A stretch of DNA of 64,000 bases from SVQP01 sp045603085 (GTDB lineage: Bacteria; Bacillota; Clostridia; Oscillospirales; CAG-272), in NCBI GenBank assembly GCA_045603085.1, contig JAZULL010000059.1, positions 1 to 64,000 of the forward strand. Direction: 5' to 3'. This document shows, piece by piece, positions 10,401 to 16,792 of the stretch (the stretch's first letter is position 1; the number at the start of each line of letters is the position of its first letter). The notes under the pieces are model-generated. The model searched no databases. It was not told the DNA's origin and saw only the letters and a list, made by a program, of their open reading frames with translations. The position numbers were made by a program, and so were the translations under genes.

Positions 10401-10632
10401 CGTTATAGTAAACGTAAGGGTCGCCGCCGGAAGCGGTAAAGGAGGCGTATTCAACGTCGCCTTCGGAGTTTTTGGTGATCGTGAGCTGATTTGTGCCGGT
10501 GCCGGTGGTAGCCAGCTCATCGGCGGTCAGTGTCGCAAGCACCTTGCCTTCTGCGGACGCTGTCATGGCAAAGCTTGTCAGGCAAGATGCCACCAGCAGA
10601 ACGCAAAGCAAAAAGGATAATACTTTTTTCAT
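7402..10632 (-). CDS. Large exported protein with four DPY modules, InlB-like repeat and GCKSA tail
   Basis: A 1076-residue exported protein. The signal peptide (about 1-27) is followed by DPY modules at about 50-170, 440-545, 615-745 and 790-925. Between the first two lie beta-sandwich segments with an 'S[I/V]NGSTWTAA'-type Ig-like stretch. At about 934-987 is an InlB_B/Listeria-Bacteroides-type repeat (YTVTFMADD ... GYTGEWEAF ... VNAVYTE). An Asp/Thr-rich linker leads to GCKSA (about 1048), a hydrophobic helix and KKKD. No catalytic motif is seen. The start at 10632 has AAAGGAG 8 nt upstream. It is probably a multivalent surface glycan-binding or adhesion protein; that role is inferred from the modules, not shown. 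Confidence 0.72.
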   Translation of the reverse strand: MKKVLSFLLCVLLVASCLTSFAMTASAEGKVLATLTADELATTGTGTNQLTITKNSEGDVEYASFTASGGDPYVYYNAKVAEIGQSQFMKITYRTSGACTLGEYFLNSGSFFCLSYDYVNDGEWHSVILDLTQNPQHSNALQLFRLDPFTGGNASGCTVDIQSIEFFSAEELSPDQYTLDLTTNPFANGIPSVNIGEDVVLSGALTIPTGAWTSWFYSINGSTWTAASYEAGENGAFENLVIPTNTLSGGVHTVSVQARNDNYQCVTLTGTIHMDLSTVAVGTGNTGVLFENGTGDRKFGVHLDACDGLYSFTIQSLATYSGSTDKMKVEAFAWNTDLATTTSTRPVWSTEVTGLADNQDVTIDLPAGAVKGDVYLQFAPIDGTITPKGANESVNPDVEFYVDGNLVSTGFMGYYVAANPAQLIWDLTTGSEEIDFLPTADASVIKAAPGYVKAVATAEGAAMTNVGVNLNPAFKYVAVIYRTNTADATLSVNNSEAVALATDGLWNVAYVDLDTAGLDAIADLAINFVGSIDVAYIGIYKSTALREASANASVATTLNRITKDETVYDAATDSLVDIGNMHSMSPVFVYDFSLWLTDPAATYGFATMTHVELGEHDPANGYVTFKATEGDPYLTLGNAPTAYANQLRYVVIKYRTTSQTNGEFFTATSGGYNWANPFEKTHTNITYNNDGQWHTTIVDASAVWGDLYGQTLQNFRFDPLDSPTVTAGDSIDISYIAFYSNAAAAEAAAAADEGVAPATPVDPATVEGYIFDGEGLFTTMGVTDAAGIYNYDEGYMSLSCNGADPSFFLLHGANLTVGPILAIRYRTTSDLAHEMHNECFIGKGDLSGDDWLKFVDPIQNDGEWHTAYVNLADVANAPGYPGKLQVNEDGTVSLDYFRFDFLRYPGTIDVAYVGFFKTVGDFEAFDEQVWTAPKFYTVTFMADDVVVREIRYREGTESITVPGVPAKEGYTGEWEAFELGKDVVVNAVYTEIPEDSTDDTTTDPGDDTTQDPGNDTTAPDNTDNTDDQTTAPDGSEEITTEPEEPKKGCKSALAAGTVLALASMIALGAVCFKKKD

Positions 10633-10668
10633 GGGGGATTCTCCTTTTCTGATTTTTTGGTCACTTAC

Positions 10669-10697
10669 ATTATAAAACAAATCGTGCAAAAGGTCAA
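10669..10697 (-). promoter_or_regulatory. Promoter with an inverted-repeat arm in its spacer
   Basis: On the minus strand, TTGACC (10692-10697) is followed after 17 nt by TATAAT (10669-10674). The spacer holds one arm of a 14-bp inverted repeat (10679-10692), whose partner is at 10753-10766. This could be an operator. Confidence 0.65.
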
Positions 10698-10766
10698 TCG
10701 TTCTTTGGGCCAAACGGCGTAAATCAGCGTTTGGCACAAAAAACGAAACTCACTTTTGCACGATTT
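10679..10766. repeat. Nested inverted repeat upstream of the large DPY protein gene
   Basis: AAATCGTGCAAAAG (10679-10692) and CTTTTGCACGATTT (10753-10766) are perfect 14-bp inverted copies 60 nt apart. Nested between them, GCCAAACG (10709-10716) pairs with CGTTTGGC (10728-10735). The left outer arm lies inside the promoter spacer of the downstream gene. Confidence 0.7.
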
Positions 10767-10791
10767 CACAATGACAAAATGTCGTATCGAA

Positions 10792-11679
10792 TCAATATTC
10801 TGTTTTTATGTAACAGCTGTCACGGTAAACGACGGTATAAGTGCCGCCGTAAAGGATGTGATCTCCCACCTTTGCATAAGGAGTGACGGCCACGTGCACC
10901 TCACCCACGGCGTCCAGCGTAAGCTCAGCGGTATAAAGTACGGCATAACCCAGCTGTGCGGCAGTATAGGTCTGTCCGTCGCCGTTAATGGCATCGGTCA
11001 TATCCGAGCCGTCAAGCGTCAGCTCGCGCGTACCCTCGGCATCGGTGATCAGGCAGATAAAGCCATAGTGGCTAAGCGCATCGGGGGTGTCTGTCGCAGC
11101 ACAGATGCGCACCGAGAAGGTGTCGTCGCTCGCTTCGGTCTCCTGGCAGGCCAGATAATGCACGGGAGCCGGGGGCAGAGGCGGATCGGTCACGGTCACG
11201 TTTGCCACACAGCCGCCCACGTCAAGCGGCAGAGCGGTTCCGTCCTCGGCAAGCGCATAGAAGGATGCCGCATCGGGCACGGAGAACGTGATCGGATAGG
11301 TGCCGGGAGCGATCTCCTCGGCGGTGATAAAGGAAAGGGAGAGCAGGGCGTCTGCGATCTGCACGTTTTGCACGGCGTCAAGCAAAATATTCAGCTTGCC
11401 GTCGTTGCCCGCATAGGTCAGGGTCAGATCCTCAAGCCCGTCCACCAAGGTAACGGTGTCAAGCGTCATGAGCGCGGAGTCGTAGTCCACCGAAATGAAC
11501 CCGCCCGCAATCGCTGTGTCCTGCAAGGACAGATGAATCGTGACAGACTCTCCGGGTGTGACCGTGTCGGTCTGCTCCCAGCCAAGCGCGGGGGATTCTG
11601 CGCCAATGCTGAGCGGTAGGGCAATAAGAGAGAGCGAAAGGGTGATGATCAAGCACAAAATTTTACCAAAGTATCTCAT
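10792..11679 (-). CDS. Exported cohesin-like protein
   Basis: A 295-residue exported protein. A signal peptide (about 1-26) is followed by a cohesin-like jelly-roll domain (about 35-150), seen in PGESVTIHLSL, GGFISVDYDSALM, DGKLNILLD, ADALLSLSFITAEE and GTYPITFSV. A second beta-rich domain (about 165-290) contains the PYAKVGDHILYGGTY-type segment common at the ends of Ruminococcus-like surface proteins. Cohesins bind dockerins in cellulosome assembly, but cohesin-like domains also occur outside cellulosomes, and no dockerin is visible in the window. There is no membrane anchor or tail motif, so it may be released. The start at 11679 is set by AAAGGAGG, and a consensus promoter lies upstream. 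Confidence 0.68.
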   Translation of the reverse strand: MRYFGKILCLIITLSLSLIALPLSIGAESPALGWEQTDTVTPGESVTIHLSLQDTAIAGGFISVDYDSALMTLDTVTLVDGLEDLTLTYAGNDGKLNILLDAVQNVQIADALLSLSFITAEEIAPGTYPITFSVPDAASFYALAEDGTALPLDVGGCVANVTVTDPPLPPAPVHYLACQETEASDDTFSVRICAATDTPDALSHYGFICLITDAEGTRELTLDGSDMTDAINGDGQTYTAAQLGYAVLYTAELTLDAVGEVHVAVTPYAKVGDHILYGGTYTVVYRDSCYIKTEY

Positions 11680-11708
11680 AGTTTCCTCCTTTCCCAATCT
11701 ATGAATTC

Positions 11709-11737
11709 ATTATACACGAATATCACGGATTTGTCAA
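11709..11737 (-). promoter_or_regulatory. Consensus sigma-A promoter of the cohesin-like gene
   Basis: On the minus strand, TTGACA (11732-11737), 17 nt, then TATAAT (11709-11714). Both hexamers are perfect consensus, 30 nt upstream of the start codon. Confidence 0.85.
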
Positions 11738-11863
11738 TCGATACAAATGTTTCCATGAGAAATAGCGGCACAGATGCGCATACTAATTCCGACCCCAAAT
11801 CACGGAGGAATAGCGTGAAAGTTCACTCCTCATATCTGATCAGTTTACCGTTCACGCTTAAAC

Positions 11864-11899
11864 CTCAACTAAAAACAGATCTTGTCCATTTTAGTTGAG
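11864..11899. other. Inverted repeat in the 11.68-11.95 kb intergenic region
   Basis: CTCAACTAAAA (11864-11874) and TTTTAGTTGAG (11889-11899) form an 11-bp stem with a 14-nt loop, 46 nt before a lipoprotein gene. No T-run follows on the plus strand, so it is more likely a leader structure or operator than a terminator. Apart from the minus-strand promoter, nothing else was recognised in this 266-nt gap. Confidence 0.45.
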
Positions 11900-11945
11900 C
11901 TTTCAAAACTTGTTTACGCCGCAAAAGGCGGCAGGGAGATGAATT

Positions 11946-12239
11946 ATGAAATATACCGGAAAAGCTTTGATGCTGGCGCTTGCGGGCGCCATGCTTTGCG
12001 CGTCATTGACGGCATGCGTGGGCGGTGGCGGTAACGTGGAAGAAACGACTGCGACCGGCACGACCGAAAAGACGACCACCGAACAGGCGACTACCGCGCC
12101 CACGACCGACAGCGGCATCGTCGACGAGGTGGTGGGAGATGTCAGCGAGGCGTTGACCACACAGACCGAAACCACCGGTTCTGCCGGCAGAGACATGGGC
12201 AGAATGCGCCCCGGCATGCGCGGCAGAGACGGAAAATAA
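11946..12239 (+). CDS. Small Thr-rich lipoprotein
   Basis: A 97-residue lipoprotein: the signal peptide ends in lipobox LTAC (about residues 21-24), followed by a Gly patch and a Thr/Glu-rich extracellular tail. It ends in an Arg/Gly/Met-rich stretch (GRMRPGMRGR) that is strongly basic, unlike the window's other lipoproteins. No domain is recognised. The ATG follows GGGAGATGAATT. It is flanked by a hairpin upstream and a terminator 2 nt after the stop codon, so it is a single-gene transcript. Confidence 0.7.
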   Translation: MKYTGKALMLALAGAMLCASLTACVGGGGNVEETTATGTTEKTTTEQATTAPTTDSGIVDEVVGDVSEALTTQTETTGSAGRDMGRMRPGMRGRDGK

Positions 12240-12241
12240 AA

Positions 12242-12266
12242 AAAGCCTGCTTCGGCAGGCTTTTTT
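12242..12266 (+). terminator. Rho-independent terminator
   Basis: AAAGCCTGC, loop TTCG, GCAGGCTTT with a T6 run. It follows the small lipoprotein gene directly. Confidence 0.9.
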
Positions 12267-12301
12267 AAGGTAAGAGGTAACAGTCAATAATGAAAAGGTA
12301 G

Positions 12302-12328
12302 AAAACCCTTGTGTGACAAGGGTTTTCT
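12302..12328. terminator. Second terminator-like hairpin
   Basis: AAAACCCTTGT pairs with ACAAGGGTTTT (11 bp, 3-nt loop). With A- and T-rich flanks it could work on either strand, between the lipoprotein gene and the convergent DUF378 gene. Confidence 0.6.
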
Positions 12329-12353
12329 TGGTGATTCGCTTTATACAAAGTGA

Positions 12354-12434
12354 AGTTATGAGTTTGCTAAACAATCATAACTCATAACTCGCCCGCAGGG
12401 CGATCATAACTGTGAATCGCTGTGGCGATTCACA
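12354..12434. repeat. Hairpin ladder overlapping the DUF378 stop codon
   Basis: Successive hairpins are separated by a 9-nt spacer ATCATAACT (12374-12382, 12403-12411). They are AGTTATGA/TCATAACT (12354-12382), CGCCC-GCA-GGGCG (12390-12402) and a 10-bp TGTGAATCGC/GCGATTCACA stem (12411-12434). The TGA stop of the DUF378 gene (12430-12432) lies in the last arm. The layout matches the ladders at 60.2 and 63.3 kb, but with a different spacer sequence. Confidence 0.65.
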
Positions 12435-12654
12435 TCTCCTCGGGCTGCTCGAAGGTGTCCTTGACGCGAAAGATCAGAGAGATGCACCAAAGGGCCGCAA
12501 GTCCTACCAGCACGTAAACGATTCTGGAAAGGATAGCGCCCTGTCCGCCAAACAGCCATGCGACCGCATCAAATTGGAAAAGGCCGATGCTACCCCAGTT
12601 CAGGCCGCCGATGGCGGCAATGGCCAGCGCAATTCTATCAATGATAGACATCAT
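12430..12654 (-). CDS. DUF378 family small membrane protein
   Basis: A 74-residue protein with two membrane segments (about 6-26 and 40-62). The IGGLNWGSIGLF motif between them is typical of DUF378, a family of small integral membrane proteins with no established function, common in Firmicutes. The start at 12654 is preceded by AGGAG 11 nt upstream. The gene stands alone between the hairpin ladder and the divergent LysRS gene. Confidence 0.85.
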   Translation of the reverse strand: MMSIIDRIALAIAAIGGLNWGSIGLFQFDAVAWLFGGQGAILSRIVYVLVGLAALWCISLIFRVKDTFEQPEEM

Positions 12655-12770
12655 AATATATCCGTCTCCTATTGTATATTTGGATGATATCCGTTCATAG
12701 TCTGCGCAGTTTTGCGGGTTTTATGCCAAAATATTTGCGCGCGGGAACAGATATTTAGAAAATGTACCGA

Positions 12771-12799
12771 TTGACAGCCGATTTAAGCTGTGATATAAT
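12771..12799 (+). promoter_or_regulatory. Consensus sigma-A promoter of the LysRS gene
   Basis: TTGACA (12771-12776), 17 nt, TATAAT (12794-12799). Both hexamers are consensus; the leader before the start codon is about 50 nt and shows no T-box. Confidence 0.88.
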
Positions 12800-12856
12800 A
12801 TAATGGACAAGATATGTAAACTTATCAAATTTTTATATATAAAAGGAGATTTGACT

Positions 12857-14920
12857 ATGCATTGGTCAGAAGAACTCGCAAAGAAGATCATCGCGCGCGA
12901 TCCCGAAAAAGAGGAATATATCTGCGCGGCCGGCGTTTCTCCCTCCGGCTCTGTGCACATCGGTAATTTCCGCGACCTGGCAACCTCTTATATGGTAGTA
13001 AAGGCGCTGGAAAAGCAAGGCAAAAAGGCCAAGCTTCTGATCTCTTGGGACGATTACGACCGTTGCCGTAAGATCCCCGCCAACGTTCAGGCGGTGGTTG
13101 GCAACAGCTATGAAAAATATATCGGCTGTCCTTACGTGGATATTCCCGACCCCTGGGGCTGCCATGAAAACTACGCCAAGCACTTTGAGGACGAGTTCCT
13201 CAAGGGAATTGCGCCCTTTGGCATCAAGCTGGACTGCCGTTTCCAGGCAGATATGTACCGCTCGGGTGCATATACAGACGCGATTTTGGAGTCGATCCGC
13301 CATCGCGGCGAGATCTTTGAGATCTTGGATTCCTTCAAGACCAAGGATAAGAGCAAGGGCGAGGATCAGCTCCGCGCCGAGCACGATGCCGAAAAGGCGG
13401 CTTACAGTCCCGTCAGCATTTTCTGTGACGCATGTCATACCGATTTTACCACCATCACTGCTTTCTCCGAGGACGGCACCGAGGCAGATTACACCTGCCG
13501 TTGCGGCCACGCGGGCCACTTCAACTTCCTTGAAAACCACAACTGCAAGCTGGGCTGGAAGGTTGACTGGGCAATGAGATGGCGTCACGAGGGCGTTGAC
13601 TTTGAGCCCGGCGGAAAGGATCACTCCGCACCCACCGGCTCTTACAACAATTCCAAGAAGATCGCCAAGAAGGTCTTTGGCTATGAAGCACCGCTGTATC
13701 AGGGCTACGAATTTATCGGTATCAAGGGACAGGCGGGCAAGATGTCCTCTTCGTCCGGTATCAATCTGACGCCCGACACCATGCTCAAGCTGTATCAGCC
13801 CGAGGTACTGCTCTGGCTGTATGCCAAGACCGAGCCGCTCAAGGCCTTTGACGTTTGCTTTGACGACGGTATTCTGCGTCAGTATTTTGAATTTGACAAG
13901 ATGCTGAACGATTATCGCGAGGGTAAGGCCAACGATGCGGTTGCATCGGTCATGGAAAAGTGTCTGATCGAGGGTCGCGAGGTCGAAACCGTGCCCATGG
14001 GACTTTTGGTTCAGCTGGGCTCGATCGTGGACTTCAACGTGCCGCTTCTGGAAACCGTGTTTGAAAAGATCGGCATGCCCTATAAGCACGAGCAGTTTGC
14101 CGACAGACTGGAGAGAGCTAAGTTCTGGCTGGAGCAGTGTGCTCCCGAGCAGGTCAATCGCCTGCGCGCCACCAGAAACTTTGAGGTTTACGAGCAGCTG
14201 GACGAAAAGGAAAAGAAGCAGATCGCACTGCTGCACGACGTCATCGCCAAGGGTGGCTATACGCTGGACGAGCTCAACACCGCTATCTACGATATTCCCA
14301 AGCAGGTGTATCCCGAGCTGGCAGACTCCAAGGAGCTGCGCGGCATTCAGGGCAACTTCTTCAAGACGGTCTATAAGCTGCTGATCGACAAGGAGCAGGG
14401 CCCCCGTCTGTATCTGTTCCTGTACGCAATCGATGCGGACAAGTACGTCGGCCTTCTGGACTTCTCCTATCCCAAAACCGAGGCGGAGATCGCGGCCGAG
14501 CAGGCTTGCGAGGTATGCGAGCAGCCCGCCGAGGAGCAGGCAACCGCGCCCGAGGCTCCCAGAGGCGAGGCGGATCCCGTACAGCCCGTCAAGGAGCAGG
14601 TGACTATTGAGGACTTTGACAAGATCGACCTGCGCGTTTGCAAGATTCTCAAGGCAGAGACGCTGCGCAAGTCCAACGCCTGCCTCAAGCTGACGCTGGA
14701 CGACGGCATCGGCCAGAGAGTGATCATGTCCTCGATCAAGGCAGAGTACACCCCCGAGTCCTTGATCGGTAAGAAGATCATTGTCATTGCGAACCTCAAG
14801 CCCAACAGAATTTGCAATATCAATTCTCAGGGCATGCTGCTGGCGGCCACCAACAACGCCTGCGGATGCAAGGTTATCTTTGTGGATGACAGCGTTCCCA
14901 CCGGCACGCAGATTCATTAA
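12857..14920 (+). CDS. lysK: Class I lysyl-tRNA synthetase with C-terminal tRNA-binding domain
   Basis: A 687-residue enzyme that charges tRNA-Lys. The Rossmann-fold catalytic part carries the class I signatures SGSVHIGNF (HIGH-type, about residue 30) and GKMSSSSG (KMSKS-type, about 295). Several CxxC pairs (CDACHTD, CRCGH; about 195-220) could bind zinc. The helical anticodon-binding region runs to about 550. After an Ala/Glu/Pro-rich linker, a Trbp111/EMAP-like OB-fold (about 590-687) follows, recognised by IDLRVCKIL and GKKIIVIANLKP. Class I LysRS is the archaeal/spirochaete type, scattered in bacteria. The OB extension should raise tRNA affinity. The start at 12857 is set by AAAAGGAG; the longer upstream frame lacks a site. 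Confidence 0.9.
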   Translation: MHWSEELAKKIIARDPEKEEYICAAGVSPSGSVHIGNFRDLATSYMVVKALEKQGKKAKLLISWDDYDRCRKIPANVQAVVGNSYEKYIGCPYVDIPDPWGCHENYAKHFEDEFLKGIAPFGIKLDCRFQADMYRSGAYTDAILESIRHRGEIFEILDSFKTKDKSKGEDQLRAEHDAEKAAYSPVSIFCDACHTDFTTITAFSEDGTEADYTCRCGHAGHFNFLENHNCKLGWKVDWAMRWRHEGVDFEPGGKDHSAPTGSYNNSKKIAKKVFGYEAPLYQGYEFIGIKGQAGKMSSSSGINLTPDTMLKLYQPEVLLWLYAKTEPLKAFDVCFDDGILRQYFEFDKMLNDYREGKANDAVASVMEKCLIEGREVETVPMGLLVQLGSIVDFNVPLLETVFEKIGMPYKHEQFADRLERAKFWLEQCAPEQVNRLRATRNFEVYEQLDEKEKKQIALLHDVIAKGGYTLDELNTAIYDIPKQVYPELADSKELRGIQGNFFKTVYKLLIDKEQGPRLYLFLYAIDADKYVGLLDFSYPKTEAEIAAEQACEVCEQPAEEQATAPEAPRGEADPVQPVKEQVTIEDFDKIDLRVCKILKAETLRKSNACLKLTLDDGIGQRVIMSSIKAEYTPESLIGKKIIVIANLKPNRICNINSQGMLLAATNNACGCKVIFVDDSVPTGTQIH

Positions 14921-14938
14921 TTTGATATATTCAAACCA

Positions 14939-14969
14939 AAAGACCAAGCCGCACGGCTTGGTCTTTTTG
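14939..14969 (+). terminator. Terminator of the LysRS gene
   Basis: AGACCAAGCCG pairs with CGGCTTGGTCT (11 bp, 2-nt loop CA), followed by TTTTGTTTT. Confidence 0.9.
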
Positions 14970-14996
14970 TTTTCGTCTATAAAAACCGTCAATTCA

Positions 14997-15025
14997 TTGA
15001 CAAAGTCGAAACAATCCGATATAAT
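14997..15025 (+). promoter_or_regulatory. Consensus promoter of the ABC exporter operon
   Basis: TTGACA (14997-15002), 17 nt, TATAAT (15020-15025); both boxes are perfect consensus. Confidence 0.9.
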
Positions 15026-15061
15026 AGATATAATGTTTATTTTTGAAAGGAGCGGGACTCT

Positions 15062-16792
15062 TTGAAACTTGTCTTTAAATACCTCAAACCGTTCTGGATC
15101 TCTCTCCTGATCGGTTTTTGCATCAAGGTCGCGGGCACGGTGTCCGAGCTGGCATTGCCGTACATTTTGTCGTATATGCTCGACGAGGTGGTTCCCGAGT
15201 ATGCAAAGGATACCAACCTTACCCCCATTTTTATATGGGGCGGGATCATGCTGGTGTGTGCGGTGCTGGCGCTGGTGCTCAACATCGTGGCCAACCGTAT
15301 GGCGGCGCGCGTGGCGCGCAATGCCGCGCAGGCCCTTCGACACGATCTGTTTGCCAAGACCATGCATCTGAGTGCGGTACAGACCGATAAAATCGGCATT
15401 CCCGAGCTGGAGACCAGACTGACCTCGGATACCTACAACATTCATCATTTTCTGGGCATGATCCAGCGTATCGGCGTACGCGCGCCCATATTGCTGATCG
15501 GCGGCATTGCCGTGTCCTATTTCCTTGACTGGCGACTGGCTACCGTCATGATCGCGCTGCTGCCCTTTATCGGCGTTGCGGTGTTTACCATCTCGCGCAA
15601 GGGTGTGCCGCTTTATTCGGCAAGCCAGCAGGCGGGTGACGATATGGTGCGCGTGGTGCGCGAGGATATCGGCGGCATCCGCGTCATCAAGGCACTTTCC
15701 AAAAAGGAATATGAAAGAGCGAGATTTGACGGCGTTAACCGCGCGCTGGTCAAAAACGAAAAACGCGCCTCGCTGACCATGGCGCTGACCAATCCGCTGA
15801 TCACCATCCTGCTCAACGTCGGCCTTGTGTCGGTCGTGCTGGTGGGCGCATACTTGGTCAACGTGGATCTGAGTAAGCCGGGCAGAATCATTGCATTCAT
15901 TCAGTATTTCACGCTGATCTCCAATGCCATGATCGTCATCAACCGTATCTTTATCATGACCACAAAATGTCTGGCCTCGGCCGGCAGAATCGGGCAGGTC
16001 ATGTCCGCGCCCGAGGAGCTGGGAGCAGAACAGGGACATCTCCCCCTGCCCACAAGCGATCATATCGTGTTCGATCACGTCAGCTTTTCCTACGTGGGCG
16101 AGCAAAACGACCTGGAGGACGTTTGCTTCTCGTTGCCGCGCGGTGCAACGCTGGGCATCATCGGTGCAACGGGCAGCGGTAAGAGCACGCTGCTTCGGCT
16201 GCTGCTTCGCAATTACGATGCCGACAAGGGCAACGTCTATATCGGCGGCAAAAACGTGCGATCCATGACGCACGACGAGCTGTGCTCGCATTTCGGCACG
16301 GCCATGCAGAACGATTTTCTGTATGCCGACACGGTGCGTGAAAATATCTGCTTTGGCAGAGAAATCGCGGATGAGGATCTTGCAACTGCCGTACGCGTGG
16401 CGCAGGCCGAGGAGTTTATCTCGGCATTCCCCGAGGGGTACGAGCATCTTCTGACAAGCAAGGGCACAAATATCTCGGGCGGCCAGAAGCAAAGGCTGCT
16501 GATCGCAAGAGCACTTGCGGGCAAGCCCGATATCCTGATCCTTGACGATGCGTCCTCGGCGCTCGACTATAAGACCGATGCCGCATTGCGCCAAGCTCTG
16601 CGTATGCATTTTGACGGCACTACCACGGTCGTGGTGGCACAGCGCGTCAGCTCTGTCATGCATGCCGACCTGATTTTGGTGCTGGATGAGGGCAGAGTGA
16701 TCGGCAAGGGCACGCACGAGCAGCTGCTCAAGAGCTGTACCGTCTATCGCGAGATCCGCGATTCACAGATGGGAGGTGCTCTGCTTGACTAA
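15062..16792 (+). CDS. ABC exporter half-transporter A (degenerate site subunit)
   Basis: A 576-residue half-transporter: a six-helix membrane domain (about 1-310) fused to an ATPase domain. The Walker A is GATGSGKST, the signature ISGGQKQR, and the Walker B LILDDASSALD. The residue after the Walker B Asp is Asp instead of the catalytic Glu, as in the degenerate nucleotide site of heterodimeric exporters such as BmrC/BmrD or TM287/288. Such pairs export drugs, lipids or peptides. The start is a TTG at 15062 with AAAGGAG about 11 nt upstream. It overlaps the partner subunit's gene by 8 nt. The substrate is unknown. Confidence 0.88.
   Translation: MKLVFKYLKPFWISLLIGFCIKVAGTVSELALPYILSYMLDEVVPEYAKDTNLTPIFIWGGIMLVCAVLALVLNIVANRMAARVARNAAQALRHDLFAKTMHLSAVQTDKIGIPELETRLTSDTYNIHHFLGMIQRIGVRAPILLIGGIAVSYFLDWRLATVMIALLPFIGVAVFTISRKGVPLYSASQQAGDDMVRVVREDIGGIRVIKALSKKEYERARFDGVNRALVKNEKRASLTMALTNPLITILLNVGLVSVVLVGAYLVNVDLSKPGRIIAFIQYFTLISNAMIVINRIFIMTTKCLASAGRIGQVMSAPEELGAEQGHLPLPTSDHIVFDHVSFSYVGEQNDLEDVCFSLPRGATLGIIGATGSGKSTLLRLLLRNYDADKGNVYIGGKNVRSMTHDELCSHFGTAMQNDFLYADTVRENICFGREIADEDLATAVRVAQAEEFISAFPEGYEHLLTSKGTNISGGQKQRLLIARALAGKPDILILDDASSALDYKTDAALRQALRMHFDGTTTVVVAQRVSSVMHADLILVLDEGRVIGKGTHEQLLKSCTVYREIRDSQMGGALLD

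Noticed and set aside
1527..10632. LPXTG sortase substrates
   Set aside because: None of the four tails contains an LPXTG-like motif; the conserved residue is Cys and no sortase gene is present.
12866..16717. 1283-codon minus-strand open frame across LysRS and the ABC exporter
   Set aside because: It covers two clearly real plus-strand genes, has no ribosome-binding site and gives a His/Arg/Gln-rich translation without recognisable motifs.
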